From positions 1-64,000 of the forward strand of contig SIAR01000008.1 in the NCBI GenBank assembly GCA_009691705.1: a stretch of 64,000 bases of DNA, written 5' to 3'. The notes below the pieces were generated by a model. That model was not told the origin of the DNA. It made no database searches and saw only the letters and a list, made by a program, of their open reading frames with translations. This document shows positions 8,917 to 17,283 of the stretch, in pieces. Position numbers and translations under genes: made by a program. Every line of letters starts with the position of its first letter. Position 1 is the first letter of the stretch. Origin of the DNA: Phycisphaerales bacterium. GTDB taxonomy: Bacteria > Planctomycetota > Phycisphaerae > Phycisphaerales > SM1A02.

Positions 8917-9288
8917 TCACGCATCCACTTTGCCAACGCGCATCTTCACACGAATGATCTTGCCATTGGTCGCGGTGAGAATCTCATGGTCGATGCCGCC
9001 GCGCAAGAGTCGATCAAGCGCGTAACTCGTCGCGGCCGAGCCAGTCACAACGGTGAGTGTTCCACCGGCGAGTCCAGAGAGTCGCGTATCCGATCGCACT
9101 TGCTCTGGAATGAGACGCGCCCAGACTTCTGCGGCATTTCCAAAGCGTTCACTGCGCCGCTCGATGTCGGTACGAAAGCGCGAAACCTCGTTGCGAATCG
9201 AATCGGTCGGGATAGCCGTGCGCCGCCCGCCCGCCGCCGCTCCGCGCCATTTCTGAAGATCACGAAGATGGTCAAGTCGATCTGCCAT
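8917..9288 (-). CDS. DUF721/DciA-like protein, candidate replicative helicase loader
   Basis: 123 aa from ATG 9288; a TTG at 9333 in frame would overlap the divergent ABC gene. The core (AEVWARLIPEQVRSDTRL, then GGTLTVVTGSAATSYALDRL) matches the DUF721 pattern: a Trp-containing helix, a polar stretch, and a beta strand before a helix. The family includes DciA, which assists DnaB loading in bacteria lacking DnaC or DnaI. A basic N-terminal helix (DHLRDLQKWRG) precedes the domain. The family call rests on pattern recognition and the helicase-loader role is inferred. It is flanked by unrelated genes rather than by dnaA, recF or gyrB. Confidence 0.6.
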   Translation of the reverse strand: MADRLDHLRDLQKWRGAAAGGRRTAIPTDSIRNEVSRFRTDIERRSERFGNAAEVWARLIPEQVRSDTRLSGLAGGTLTVVTGSAATSYALDRLLRGGIDHEILTATNGKIIRVKMRVGKVDA

Positions 9289-9326
9289 GCGCGTGAGCAG
9301 TGTAAAGCGACCGCTATCCTTCTCGT

Positions 9327-10406
9327 GTGACAAATTTACGACTCGTCAATCTGCGCAAGGCATTCGATCAGACAGTCGCCGTCGAAGATGTGAGCGTGGA
9401 TGTTCCGGCGGGATCCCTGTTCTTTCTGCTCGGATCGTCTGGTTGCGGCAAGACCACAATCTTGCGCATGGTCGCGGGGTTTGTCGAGCCAACTGCGGGA
9501 CGCATCTACTTCGGCGATCGCGACGTGACTGCGCTGCCACCAGAGAAACGCAACGCGGGAATGGTCTTTCAGAATTACGCTCTCTGGCCGCACATGACCG
9601 TCGCCCAGAATGTTGGATTCGGTCTCGACGTGCGCAAGATGGGATCGGCCGCGAAGAAGACCCGCATCGGCGAATCGCTCGAGCTTGTGCGGATGAGTTC
9701 GTACGCAGATCGCCTTCCAAACCAACTATCTGGCGGTCAGCAACAGCGGGTGGCACTTGCGCGTGCAATCGCCTTTCGGCCCGATCTCTTGCTGCTCGAT
9801 GAGCCACTCTCGAATCTCGACGCCAAGTTGCGCCTCGAGATGCGTGCCGAGATTCGCCGCATATCTGACGAGTTACACATGACGATGCTCTACGTCACGC
9901 ACGATCAGCACGAGGCGCTTTCGCTCGCCGACCGCATTGCAGTGATGCGCGGCGGACGCATCGAACAACTCGGTGGCGCTCGCGAGATATATGAGCGACC
10001 GCGTACACGTTTCGTCGCTGAGTTCATCGGCGAAACGAATTTCGTGAAGGGAAGGGTCGATGGGAGTCGCGATACCAACGGATTCGCAACCGTCACAACC
10101 GCACTCGGCGCGCTGCGCGCATACGTCGCGCCAGAGATATCGAGTGCAGACGTGACACTTTCGATTCGGCCAGAATCATTTCGTATCGTCGCGGCCGGGG
10201 ACACCTCTGCCCCATCTCAATTGACTCAGGTCGCTACCGGCACCTGCATTTCCTCGACCTATCTCGGATCGACGGCGCAGCACGTCGTCGATGTGCGCGG
10301 AGAGAGACTCAAAGTATTCGAGGCGAATCCGCGTCAGCAATCATTCGCAGGTAAAGAAATCCAACTCGGCATAATGCCCGAACAGGTCGTTGCGGTCGAA
10401 GGTTGA
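9327..10406 (+). CDS. ABC transporter ATP-binding protein, MalK/UgpC/PotA type
   Basis: 359 aa. Walker A GSSGCGKTT (residues 36-44), the Q-loop region (VFQNYALWPHMTV), ABC signature LSGGQQQRVALARA (near residue 134), Walker B LLLLDEPLSNLDAK and the H-loop THDQHEAL are all intact. A C-terminal TOBE-like regulatory region follows, as in sugar, polyamine or iron importers. The GTG start at 9327 places the family's usual N-terminal strand first. No permease or binding protein is nearby, so it is an orphan ATPase that may serve one or several permeases elsewhere. The substrate cannot be stated. Confidence 0.92.
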   Translation: MTNLRLVNLRKAFDQTVAVEDVSVDVPAGSLFFLLGSSGCGKTTILRMVAGFVEPTAGRIYFGDRDVTALPPEKRNAGMVFQNYALWPHMTVAQNVGFGLDVRKMGSAAKKTRIGESLELVRMSSYADRLPNQLSGGQQQRVALARAIAFRPDLLLLDEPLSNLDAKLRLEMRAEIRRISDELHMTMLYVTHDQHEALSLADRIAVMRGGRIEQLGGAREIYERPRTRFVAEFIGETNFVKGRVDGSRDTNGFATVTTALGALRAYVAPEISSADVTLSIRPESFRIVAAGDTSAPSQLTQVATGTCISSTYLGSTAQHVVDVRGERLKVFEANPRQQSFAGKEIQLGIMPEQVVAVEG

Positions 10407-10420
10407 GGCGATGTGATGGC

Positions 10421-11794
10421 TCAAGTGCGGGCGGCTATCGCGGGTTGAATCATAAAAAATCCGCAGATGAGCGCTGTCGCCGTGAGCCCGATGTGCAGGG
10501 CGAAACCAAGCGCGAATGCCAGCGGTGATAGTTCGCCAGTCTCTGGAATGAGATGCATCACTATCACCATCGCGGCGATACCAGTGGTTGCACCAACCTG
10601 ACGCATCGTTTGCACGATTCCACTCGCTTCACCGCGCTGCTGCGGCGCAACGCGCCCGAGCGCATCGGCATTCGCAGGGCTCATCGCGAAACCGCATCCT
10701 GTACCGAAGAGGAACATCCCAACAGCGAGTGTTGGGTAACTCAAGTAGTAGACGCCGCCCGCTTCGACGAGTGTGCCAAGTGTTGCGAACGAGAGTCCAA
10801 TCAACAGAGGCAGGCGCGGACCGCGTCGGTCGTAGAGACGCCCTGCGAAGTGCACGATGACCAAGACCGGAATGAGCAGCGGCAGCGATCCGAGTCCCGC
10901 TTGGAATGGCGTGAATCCAAGCACTGTCTGCATGAATAGCGATCCATAGATTGCCTGGCCAACATTGATCGCTTGCAAGAAGAAGAGCACAAGGGCGTCG
11001 CCGAGAAATCCACGGTCGCGCAACAGTCGCAGGTCTATGAGTGGCTGGGCCAATTGATACTGGCGGCGGGCAAATGTGAAGAGTATCGCCGCGCCGATGA
11101 GTGTGGACATCCAAGTCTGTGCTGAGAGCACACCACGCAGACCAATGTCTTGCATTCCAAAGATGAAGATTGGGATGCCGCTGCAAAGCAGCAGCGCAGA
11201 GAGCCAATCGGTGCGTCGCAGCGCGCCACGCGGCACATGCAGTTGCAGGGCGAGCGTGAGCGAGAGTGAGACGAGTGCGATAGGAACATTGAGCCAGAAA
11301 CACCACTGCCACGATGCGTATTCAACGAACGCGCCGCCGATGAGTGGTCCGGCGGCAAGAAAGAGCAATGAGATGCCCGCGTAGGTCGCCATGGCGCGAC
11401 CGCGTTGTTGGGTGGGAAAACTGTCGATCACAATCGCCGCGCTGGCTGGTTGCATCGTCGCTGCGAAGAGTCCTTGCCCGATGCGCGCGGCGACAAAGAA
11501 CCACCCGCTCGGAGCGAGCGCGCAGGCGATCGAGGCTGCGACGAAGCCCACGACACCGATGCGAAACGCGACGACGCGTCCGATGCGGTCGCCGAGGCGG
11601 CCGCCAAGAGCGACCCACGATGCCATTGCGACGAGATATCCGTTGATCGACCAAGCGCGCGCCGTGGCGTCCATCTCAAGAGACTTCTGAATGTGCGGCA
11701 GCGCGACGCCGATGATCGTCGAGTCGAGCATGATCATCGAGAGCGACCCCGTCATCGCAACGAGCGTCAGCCAGCGCCTGTTGGATGAATGCAT
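10421..11794 (-). CDS. MFS transporter, DHA2 (EmrB/QacA) drug:H+ antiporter type
   Basis: 457 aa with about 14 predicted membrane helices. Helix 1 carries the DHA2 signature (MLDSTIIGVALPHI), followed by GGRLGDRIGRR-like motif A (LGGRLGDRIGRVVAF) and a motif C region (GPLIGGAF). The family exports lipophilic drugs or other small molecules with protons. ATG 11794 is used because earlier in-frame codons add a non-hydrophobic, atypical leader. It is convergent with the ABC gene (14-bp gap) and divergent from the thioredoxin-like gene (29-bp gap). No membrane-fusion partner (EmrA-like) is present. Confidence 0.88.
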   Translation of the reverse strand: MHSSNRRWLTLVAMTGSLSMIMLDSTIIGVALPHIQKSLEMDATARAWSINGYLVAMASWVALGGRLGDRIGRVVAFRIGVVGFVAASIACALAPSGWFFVAARIGQGLFAATMQPASAAIVIDSFPTQQRGRAMATYAGISLLFLAAGPLIGGAFVEYASWQWCFWLNVPIALVSLSLTLALQLHVPRGALRRTDWLSALLLCSGIPIFIFGMQDIGLRGVLSAQTWMSTLIGAAILFTFARRQYQLAQPLIDLRLLRDRGFLGDALVLFFLQAINVGQAIYGSLFMQTVLGFTPFQAGLGSLPLLIPVLVIVHFAGRLYDRRGPRLPLLIGLSFATLGTLVEAGGVYYLSYPTLAVGMFLFGTGCGFAMSPANADALGRVAPQQRGEASGIVQTMRQVGATTGIAAMVIVMHLIPETGELSPLAFALGFALHIGLTATALICGFFMIQPAIAART

Positions 11795-11823
11795 TTCGCC
11801 CACTGTGCGAGTATAAAGCGCAC

Positions 11824-12375
11824 ATGAGCTCATTCTCAATAATGGCGGCGCGGGCCTCGGTGGGGCTGATCGCGGGCGTGGTTGTCATTGTCGGGCTTGG
11901 ACTCTTCGGACCCAAGCCCACGCCCAGCGCGTCCACACCATCCAAGCCAATTCACAGTGCTTCATCGAATCCTCAGTACACACTGACCACGCTCGACGGT
12001 GCCACGCTCACGCCGGAAGTGCTCGCTGGAAAAATTATCCTCTTGGATTTCTGGGCAACATGGTGCGGTCCATGCCGACAGACTCTTCCTGCACTCAACA
12101 CACTCGCGAAAACCTTTCCAGACGATGTTGTGGTGGTTGGAATCTCAAGCGAGCCTGCAGCGACTGTGCAGGGGTTTCTGATCAAGAATCCGATGAGCTA
12201 TGAGATGGTTGCCCCAGCTCCACGGTTGGGTAAACCATTCAATTCCGTCAGGTCAATTCCGACCATCTTTGTACTGCGACGCGACGGCTCGCTCGCAACC
12301 ACATTGGTTGGGTCGCACACACTTGCTCAACTCACTGAAGCATTTCACGCCGCAGACACAGTAAAGGTGCCCTGA
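11824..12375 (+). CDS. TlpA-like membrane-anchored thioredoxin-family protein
   Basis: 183 aa. One N-terminal hydrophobic segment (SVGLIAGVVVIVGLGLFG) anchors or exports the protein, then a Pro/Ser-rich linker leads to a thioredoxin fold with the active site FWATWCGPC (Cys81 and Cys84). This is the layout of TlpA/ResA-type thiol-disulfide oxidoreductases acting outside the inner membrane, often in cytochrome maturation. The cis-Pro region is visible (SIPTIFVLRRDG). ATG 11824 is chosen because residues upstream of it add no signal character. It is followed after 4 bp by the fucosidase gene. Confidence 0.85.
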   Translation: MSSFSIMAARASVGLIAGVVVIVGLGLFGPKPTPSASTPSKPIHSASSNPQYTLTTLDGATLTPEVLAGKIILLDFWATWCGPCRQTLPALNTLAKTFPDDVVVVGISSEPAATVQGFLIKNPMSYEMVAPAPRLGKPFNSVRSIPTIFVLRRDGSLATTLVGSHTLAQLTEAFHAADTVKVP

Positions 12376-12379
12376 CGAA

Positions 12380-13786
12380 GTGCGATCGCTCTGTGCAATC
12401 ATGTGCGCGTTGATGATCGGTTCACTCGCCATGCAGTCGCCTCCTCCACAGCCCAGCGCGAAGCAAGCGGATCTCGATCGGCGCATGGGGTGGTTCAGAG
12501 ACGCACGATTTGGCATGTTCATTCACTGTGGTCTCTATGCGATCCCCGGCGGTCAGTGGCAGGGGAAGGAGGTTGGGGGTGCTGGTGAATGGATTCTTCA
12601 AACGGCGCGCATCCCGCCCGCCGAGTACATGCCGCTGATCACGCAGTTCAATCCCGTTGAGTTCAACGCCGATGAGTGGGTGCGCATCGCCAAGATGGCC
12701 GGGCAGAAGTACATCGTGATCACGAGCAAACACCACGAGGGGTTTGCCCTGTGGGATTCACGCGTGTCCACCTTTGACGTGATGGGCACGCCATTCAAGC
12801 GCGACATCTTGAAGGAACTCGCCGATGCCTGCGCGCGCGGCGGCATCAAACTCTGCTTCTATCACTCGATCATGGACTGGACGCACTGTGACTACTTGCC
12901 CAAGCGTGAATGGGATGCGCGCAAAGAAGAAGATGCAGACTTCGATCGATATGTCGGGTACATGAAAGAGCAGTTGCGCGAACTCGTCAGCGGCAAGTAC
13001 GGCAAGATTGGCATCCTCTGGTTCGATGGAGAGTGGGAGCCATCGTGGACGCACGAGCGCGGGCTTGAGCTCGCCAGATATGTGCGCGCGCTCGACCCAG
13101 ACATCATCATCAACAACCGCGTCGACAAGGGACGCAATGGAATGGCGGGACTCAACGGCGCGGGCGATTGGGCGGGCGACTACGGAACTCCCGAGCAAGA
13201 GATTCCAGCGACTGGACTCGCCGGCACCGATTGGGAGACGTGCATGACGATGAACGACACGTGGGGATGGAAGGCGACTGACAAGAATTGGAAGAGTGCT
13301 GCGAACATGATTCAGATGCTCTGCGACATTGCGAGCAAGGGCGGCAATTTCTTGCTGAATGTTGGATCCCAACCCGATGGTCGCATCCCCGCCGAATCGA
13401 TCGAACGCCTGGCGCAGATTGGCGCGTGGATGGAGACAAATGGCGAAGCGATCTATGGCAGTTCCGCGAGCCCGTTTGCAAACCTGCCCTGGGGTCGTTG
13501 CACGCAGAAGCAGTTGCCGCAAGGGCGCACGCGCCTCTACCTGCATGTGTTTGAGTGGCCAAAGTCTGCGGATGGCAAGAGCAACACGCTCATCATGCCA
13601 GCGCTCACGAATGAAATCGTCGCAGTGCGATTGCTCGGCGCGACCAGTTTCGCATCCTCTGCAACCCGCAGCGGCGATGGATGGTCAATCTCAATTCCGC
13701 TCACGCCATCCGACCCCGTTTGCAGTGTGATCGCCATTGACATTGTTGGTCGGCCACTCCCGACTGCGGCGCATAGCTCAAAGTGA
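12380..13786 (+). CDS. Alpha-L-fucosidase, GH29 family
   Basis: 468 aa retaining glycosidase predicted to remove alpha-L-fucose from glycans, probably outside the cytoplasm. The GH29 N-terminal block GWFRDARFGMFIHCGLYA, the block KYIVITSKHHEGFALWDS and the nucleophile loop ILWFDGEW with Asp216 are all visible. A short hydrophobic N-terminus (CAIMCALMIGSLAM) suggests a signal peptide. GTG 12380 and ATG 12401 are both possible starts. The canonical motif has Trp after IH (IHWG) where this protein has Cys, a small change near the active site. Its 3' end is 47 bp from an unknown gene. The fucose-making gmd and fcl genes lie 11 kb away. Confidence 0.9.
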   Translation: MRSLCAIMCALMIGSLAMQSPPPQPSAKQADLDRRMGWFRDARFGMFIHCGLYAIPGGQWQGKEVGGAGEWILQTARIPPAEYMPLITQFNPVEFNADEWVRIAKMAGQKYIVITSKHHEGFALWDSRVSTFDVMGTPFKRDILKELADACARGGIKLCFYHSIMDWTHCDYLPKREWDARKEEDADFDRYVGYMKEQLRELVSGKYGKIGILWFDGEWEPSWTHERGLELARYVRALDPDIIINNRVDKGRNGMAGLNGAGDWAGDYGTPEQEIPATGLAGTDWETCMTMNDTWGWKATDKNWKSAANMIQMLCDIASKGGNFLLNVGSQPDGRIPAESIERLAQIGAWMETNGEAIYGSSASPFANLPWGRCTQKQLPQGRTRLYLHVFEWPKSADGKSNTLIMPALTNEIVAVRLLGATSFASSATRSGDGWSISIPLTPSDPVCSVIAIDIVGRPLPTAAHSSK

Positions 13787-13833
13787 AATTCTCTCCGCGC
13801 CCGCCCCGCCCGCGCAATGGCTAATCTCACCAG

Positions 13834-14658
13834 ATGGCCTCCATCATTCTCAACGGCGCGAAGATCGAATTGACCGTTCAAAAGCAAGAGACGCTTGGCG
13901 CGCTCGCGAACACGCTTGTGCCGATGCTCGCGGCGAAGCAGAGTTTGCTCGCCTCGCTCGGCGCAGTGCTCGCCCACGGACTCGCCAAACCAATCGCGCC
14001 GACCGATCCGCCAATGCAAGCATGCCTTTGGCTGCTGCACGAAATGGGTATTCGCGCGATGACTGCTAACGCTGGCAGTGGCGGAGGGTCAGTCGATAAG
14101 GTCACGACCGAAGCAGAGCGGGCGTGCGACACATCAGACCCATACTCCGCCGGAAACATGGCGACTGGGCGAGCGATGGCCGCGGCACTTTCCAATGTCT
14201 CGATGCGCACCTTCACGCTCAATGGAACACAGCGCCCCGTCAAGATTATTCCGCGCGACAAGATCGAGCCCGCCATGCAGGCGATCGTCGATATGCGACG
14301 GCTGAACGAACCGATTCACGTCACCACCACACGCGCCCTCGCATCAATGGTCGCGAGCGGAACCGCTCTTGATGATGAGCGAATCGACGCGGTCATTTCG
14401 CTGCTCTCAGACCTTGGAATAACCGGACTTTCGATCGATGTCACCGCCACCACGATCACGCTCGAAGGTCTCTTCTCTGAAGCCAACGCGGTCGCGAGCG
14501 CCTACTTGCAGGGCGGGGGATTGCAGGGCATTCAGAAGACCCGCGAGCGGATAACCCAACTGAATACGCACGCACGGAATGTGGCAGCGGGTTCAGTCGA
14601 GTTTGCCAAGGCTGCTCCGGCACCGATGCGCCACGTTGCGAAGGCGCGCCGCCGCTGA
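13834..14658 (+). CDS. Hypothetical protein
   Basis: 274 aa; I recognise no family. There is no signal peptide or membrane helix. The N-terminal third is helical (LGALANTLVPMLAAKQSLLASLGAV), with a Gly/Ser stretch (AGSGGG) near residue 88. A middle strand-rich part (VSMRTFTLNGTQRPVKIIP) is followed by helices and two more strands (SIDVTATTITLEGLF). The tail is basic (HVAKARRR). Codon use resembles its neighbours and the frame is uninterrupted, so it is likely a real cytoplasmic protein. The 47-bp gap to the fucosidase and 64-bp gap to the next gene suggest it is transcribed separately or at the end of a unit. Confidence 0.6.
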   Translation: MASIILNGAKIELTVQKQETLGALANTLVPMLAAKQSLLASLGAVLAHGLAKPIAPTDPPMQACLWLLHEMGIRAMTANAGSGGGSVDKVTTEAERACDTSDPYSAGNMATGRAMAAALSNVSMRTFTLNGTQRPVKIIPRDKIEPAMQAIVDMRRLNEPIHVTTTRALASMVASGTALDDERIDAVISLLSDLGITGLSIDVTATTITLEGLFSEANAVASAYLQGGGLQGIQKTRERITQLNTHARNVAAGSVEFAKAAPAPMRHVAKARRR

Positions 14659-14722
14659 GAGTGCATCCTTTTCGGATCTTTTGTCGCTTTTGACGCCGCT
14701 CGTGTTAGGTTTCACAGAACCA

Positions 14723-16414
14723 ATGCGCATCTCGACCCTCACGATCGTTGCTATTAGCCCATTCGCCGGTGCACTTTCTGCTCAAGCGCAGATTCAATTC
14801 GTCGACCAAACATCGACGCGCTTTCCATTGCAAGCTGAGTACACCAACCAAATCGGGGTCGGCGACATCGATGGCGACGGCGATCTCGACATGTGTTTCG
14901 CAAACGGTCAGGGATATTCGGTGCTTGGCGCTTTGCTCAAACCACGCATCTATGTCAACAACGGCGCAGGAGTATTCGCCGATCTCACTGACACGCGCGT
15001 CGCCGGCATCACTGGGTGTTTTCGCAGCGCAGAGTTTGGAGATGTTGATGACGATGGAGATATCGATCTGCTGTTAGGTCAGGATTACAACCGCCAGATG
15101 TTGTTGCTAATCAACAACGGTGCGGGCACATTTGCCAACGAGACGACGGCGCGCATACCAACGGCCAATACTTCGACTGCGCGCGCGACGTTCGGCGATG
15201 TCGACGGTGACGGCGACCTTGACATCGCACTGTGCAACTCGGGAGCGTCGAGCCGCTTTGGTTCAGGGCAGCCCCGCCTCTACTTCAACGATGGTGGCGG
15301 TCGATTCACATACACCGCAGCAGCGTTGCCCGTGGGCAACATCTCCGAGCAGATGGATGCGCTCTTCTTCGACGCCGATGGCGACTTCGACCTCGACCTC
15401 TTCATTGGAACACGCGCGACGACACCGAACCAGAGCCGTCTGTGGCTCAACAACGGCAGCGGCGTATTCGCTGCTGGTGGAAACTTTCCAAATGACACGA
15501 CGGCGTATGCCTATGACGCGGGAGATATCGATGGCGACGGCGATCTCGACCTCATTGGCACGAACGCTGGAACATCGAATCAAGAACTGCTCGTGCGCAA
15601 CGCCAATGGTCTTGGAACTTCATGGACCAACATCTCGACGTCGATCTCGCCAAATCCATCGGTGGATGACAACGACAGCAAGTTCTTCGACATGGACAAT
15701 GACGGCGATCTCGACCTTGTGGTCGCCGTGCTCGGCGGATCAAAGCGCATCTATCGCAACGGAGGCACGGGCGCTTTTACGCAAATCAGCAACATCATCA
15801 CTGCGTCATCCGATTCGTCGCTCGATGTCAAGGTTGGCGACTTTGACGGCGATGGTCGATACGACATCGTCACCGGGCAAGGCGAGAGCGGAGCATTCCA
15901 GAACCGCATCTATATGAACAACGGACTCGTCGACACGCGCGCGCCAGTCACCGTGCGCACCGAACAAGTCATCGCAAGCGTGGTGGGTGCGACCCACCCA
16001 GTGCGCGTCGAATTGCGCGATGCATACACCAGCCATATGGGATTCCACCCCGACAGTGTGACACTGCGATACGGCACGACTATCGACATGACGCAATCGG
16101 TGGCGATGAAACTCACCGGCAATGGTCTCTGGCGCGGGGTTATCCCATCTCTTCCAGCGGCATCGATCGTGAACTATTCGGTGCGCTCAGTCGACTCGTT
16201 TGGAAACTCGGGGGATGGTCCAACGATGACATTCACTGAACCTGGCACACCGCCGAATCCGGCGGATCTCAACGGTGACGGGCACGTCGACGGTGCAGAC
16301 CTCGGATTCGTACTCGCATCGTTTGGCACATCAGACCCAAGTGGCGATGTTGATGGCAACGGATTCGTCGATGGCGCCGATCTTGCCGCAGTACTCGCGG
16401 CCTTTGGACTGTAA
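14723..16414 (+). CDS. Secreted FG-GAP/VCBS-repeat protein with dockerin-like C-terminus
   Basis: 563 aa from ATG 14723; the upstream frame overlaps the previous gene and is not coding. A signal peptide (TIVAISPFAGALSAQA) is followed by about seven FG-GAP/VCBS-type repeats rich in calcium-binding DxDGDGD loops (GDIDGDGDLDM, GDVDDDGDIDL, GDVDGDGDLDI and others), forming a likely beta-propeller. A short beta-rich domain follows, then a paired EF-hand tail (NGDGHVDGADLGFVLASFG and [17 protein letters not shown]) like the dockerin-type tails found in Phycisphaerales. Role: extracellular surface or adhesion protein, inferred. No cohesin is visible in the window. Confidence 0.85.
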   Translation: MRISTLTIVAISPFAGALSAQAQIQFVDQTSTRFPLQAEYTNQIGVGDIDGDGDLDMCFANGQGYSVLGALLKPRIYVNNGAGVFADLTDTRVAGITGCFRSAEFGDVDDDGDIDLLLGQDYNRQMLLLINNGAGTFANETTARIPTANTSTARATFGDVDGDGDLDIALCNSGASSRFGSGQPRLYFNDGGGRFTYTAAALPVGNISEQMDALFFDADGDFDLDLFIGTRATTPNQSRLWLNNGSGVFAAGGNFPNDTTAYAYDAGDIDGDGDLDLIGTNAGTSNQELLVRNANGLGTSWTNISTSISPNPSVDDNDSKFFDMDNDGDLDLVVAVLGGSKRIYRNGGTGAFTQISNIITASSDSSLDVKVGDFDGDGRYDIVTGQGESGAFQNRIYMNNGLVDTRAPVTVRTEQVIASVVGATHPVRVELRDAYTSHMGFHPDSVTLRYGTTIDMTQSVAMKLTGNGLWRGVIPSLPAASIVNYSVRSVDSFGNSGDGPTMTFTEPGTPPNPADLNGDGHVDGADLGFVLASFGTSDPSGDVDGNGFVDGADLAAVLAAFGL

Positions 16415-16424
16415 CTTCGCGGGT

Positions 16425-17276
16425 ATGTCCATCCAATCAATTGCCTGCGCCGCCACCTTGGCTGCCGTTTCGCTGCTGAGCGCCTGCAACAGTGCGCCCA
16501 AGCAACCTGGCGCAGTTGCTGGTGAGAGCACTTCGACGATCGGTCGCTGGTCAGGCAGTTTCACAGCAGAAGATCAGACCAGTGGCGGCCACGCGCGCTT
16601 GACGGTTGCACCTGATGGGTCAGTCACGGCATCGCTCGTCGACTCGGTGTGGAAGGCTGCCCACGGTGTCGGTCGCACGGGTGCAATGACTGGATCGATC
16701 GCCGCAGGCACCGCGCAGGTTTCGATCGCGTGGAGCACGGGTCAAACAGAAAAGTTCGAAGGAGTTGCGACGGCACCGAGCTACGGTTCGATGGGTCTCA
16801 CGATTCGCCAGTACGGTTCTGATGGAAACTTCGCCAAGGGTGGAAGCATCGCGTTCGCGCTTCATGAACAGGGTGTTGCAGCCACGCCCCCCTATGGAAA
16901 GCCAACAACTTCGCAACCAGACCTTCTCGCGCAATACGTTGGACAGTGGCGGCTCAACTTTTACACCGCCGACGGAAACAATGGCGTCGGCACCGCGACA
17001 ATCTCAGCGACGGGCGAGGTGCGTGGTGTGACCATTGATGATGCCTGGTCGGATGGCAGCACGAGCCAAGCGGCACGTCACGGCGTGCTGGTGGGAAAAA
17101 TCGACGCAGCCGGGCATCTCGACCTTGCCGTGACTTGGGGGAGCAGTCCGCCGCAGTTCATGCAAGCGACTGGGTACTTTGAGAGCGCCGAGTCGCTCGT
17201 CTTTTTGCTCGGCGCCGATATCGAGGCGGTCGAGTTGAAAGGTGCAGCCATGACAATGACGCTCAACCGCAACTGA
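16425..17276 (+). CDS. Putative lipoprotein of unknown function
   Basis: 283 aa from ATG 16425. The N-terminus is a lipoprotein signal peptide with lipobox LLSAC (Cys21). The mature part seems to hold two related beta-rich halves of about 120 residues. Each has a GxWxxxF/Y start (GRWSGSFTAED, GQWRLNFYTADGNNG), a variable strand region and a V-D-D/S turn (ASLVDSVW, VTIDDAWSDG). This suggests an internal duplication of a lipocalin- or META-like barrel, though I cannot assign a family. It starts 10 bp after the FG-GAP gene, so co-transcription is likely. Confidence 0.7.
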   Translation: MSIQSIACAATLAAVSLLSACNSAPKQPGAVAGESTSTIGRWSGSFTAEDQTSGGHARLTVAPDGSVTASLVDSVWKAAHGVGRTGAMTGSIAAGTAQVSIAWSTGQTEKFEGVATAPSYGSMGLTIRQYGSDGNFAKGGSIAFALHEQGVAATPPYGKPTTSQPDLLAQYVGQWRLNFYTADGNNGVGTATISATGEVRGVTIDDAWSDGSTSQAARHGVLVGKIDAAGHLDLAVTWGSSPPQFMQATGYFESAESLVFLLGADIEAVELKGAAMTMTLNRN

Positions 17277-17283
17277 CCGCGCG

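Noticed and set aside
12758-13546. 262-aa minus-strand frame inside the fucosidase
   Set aside because: Antisense shadow; the sense strand has full GH29 motifs.
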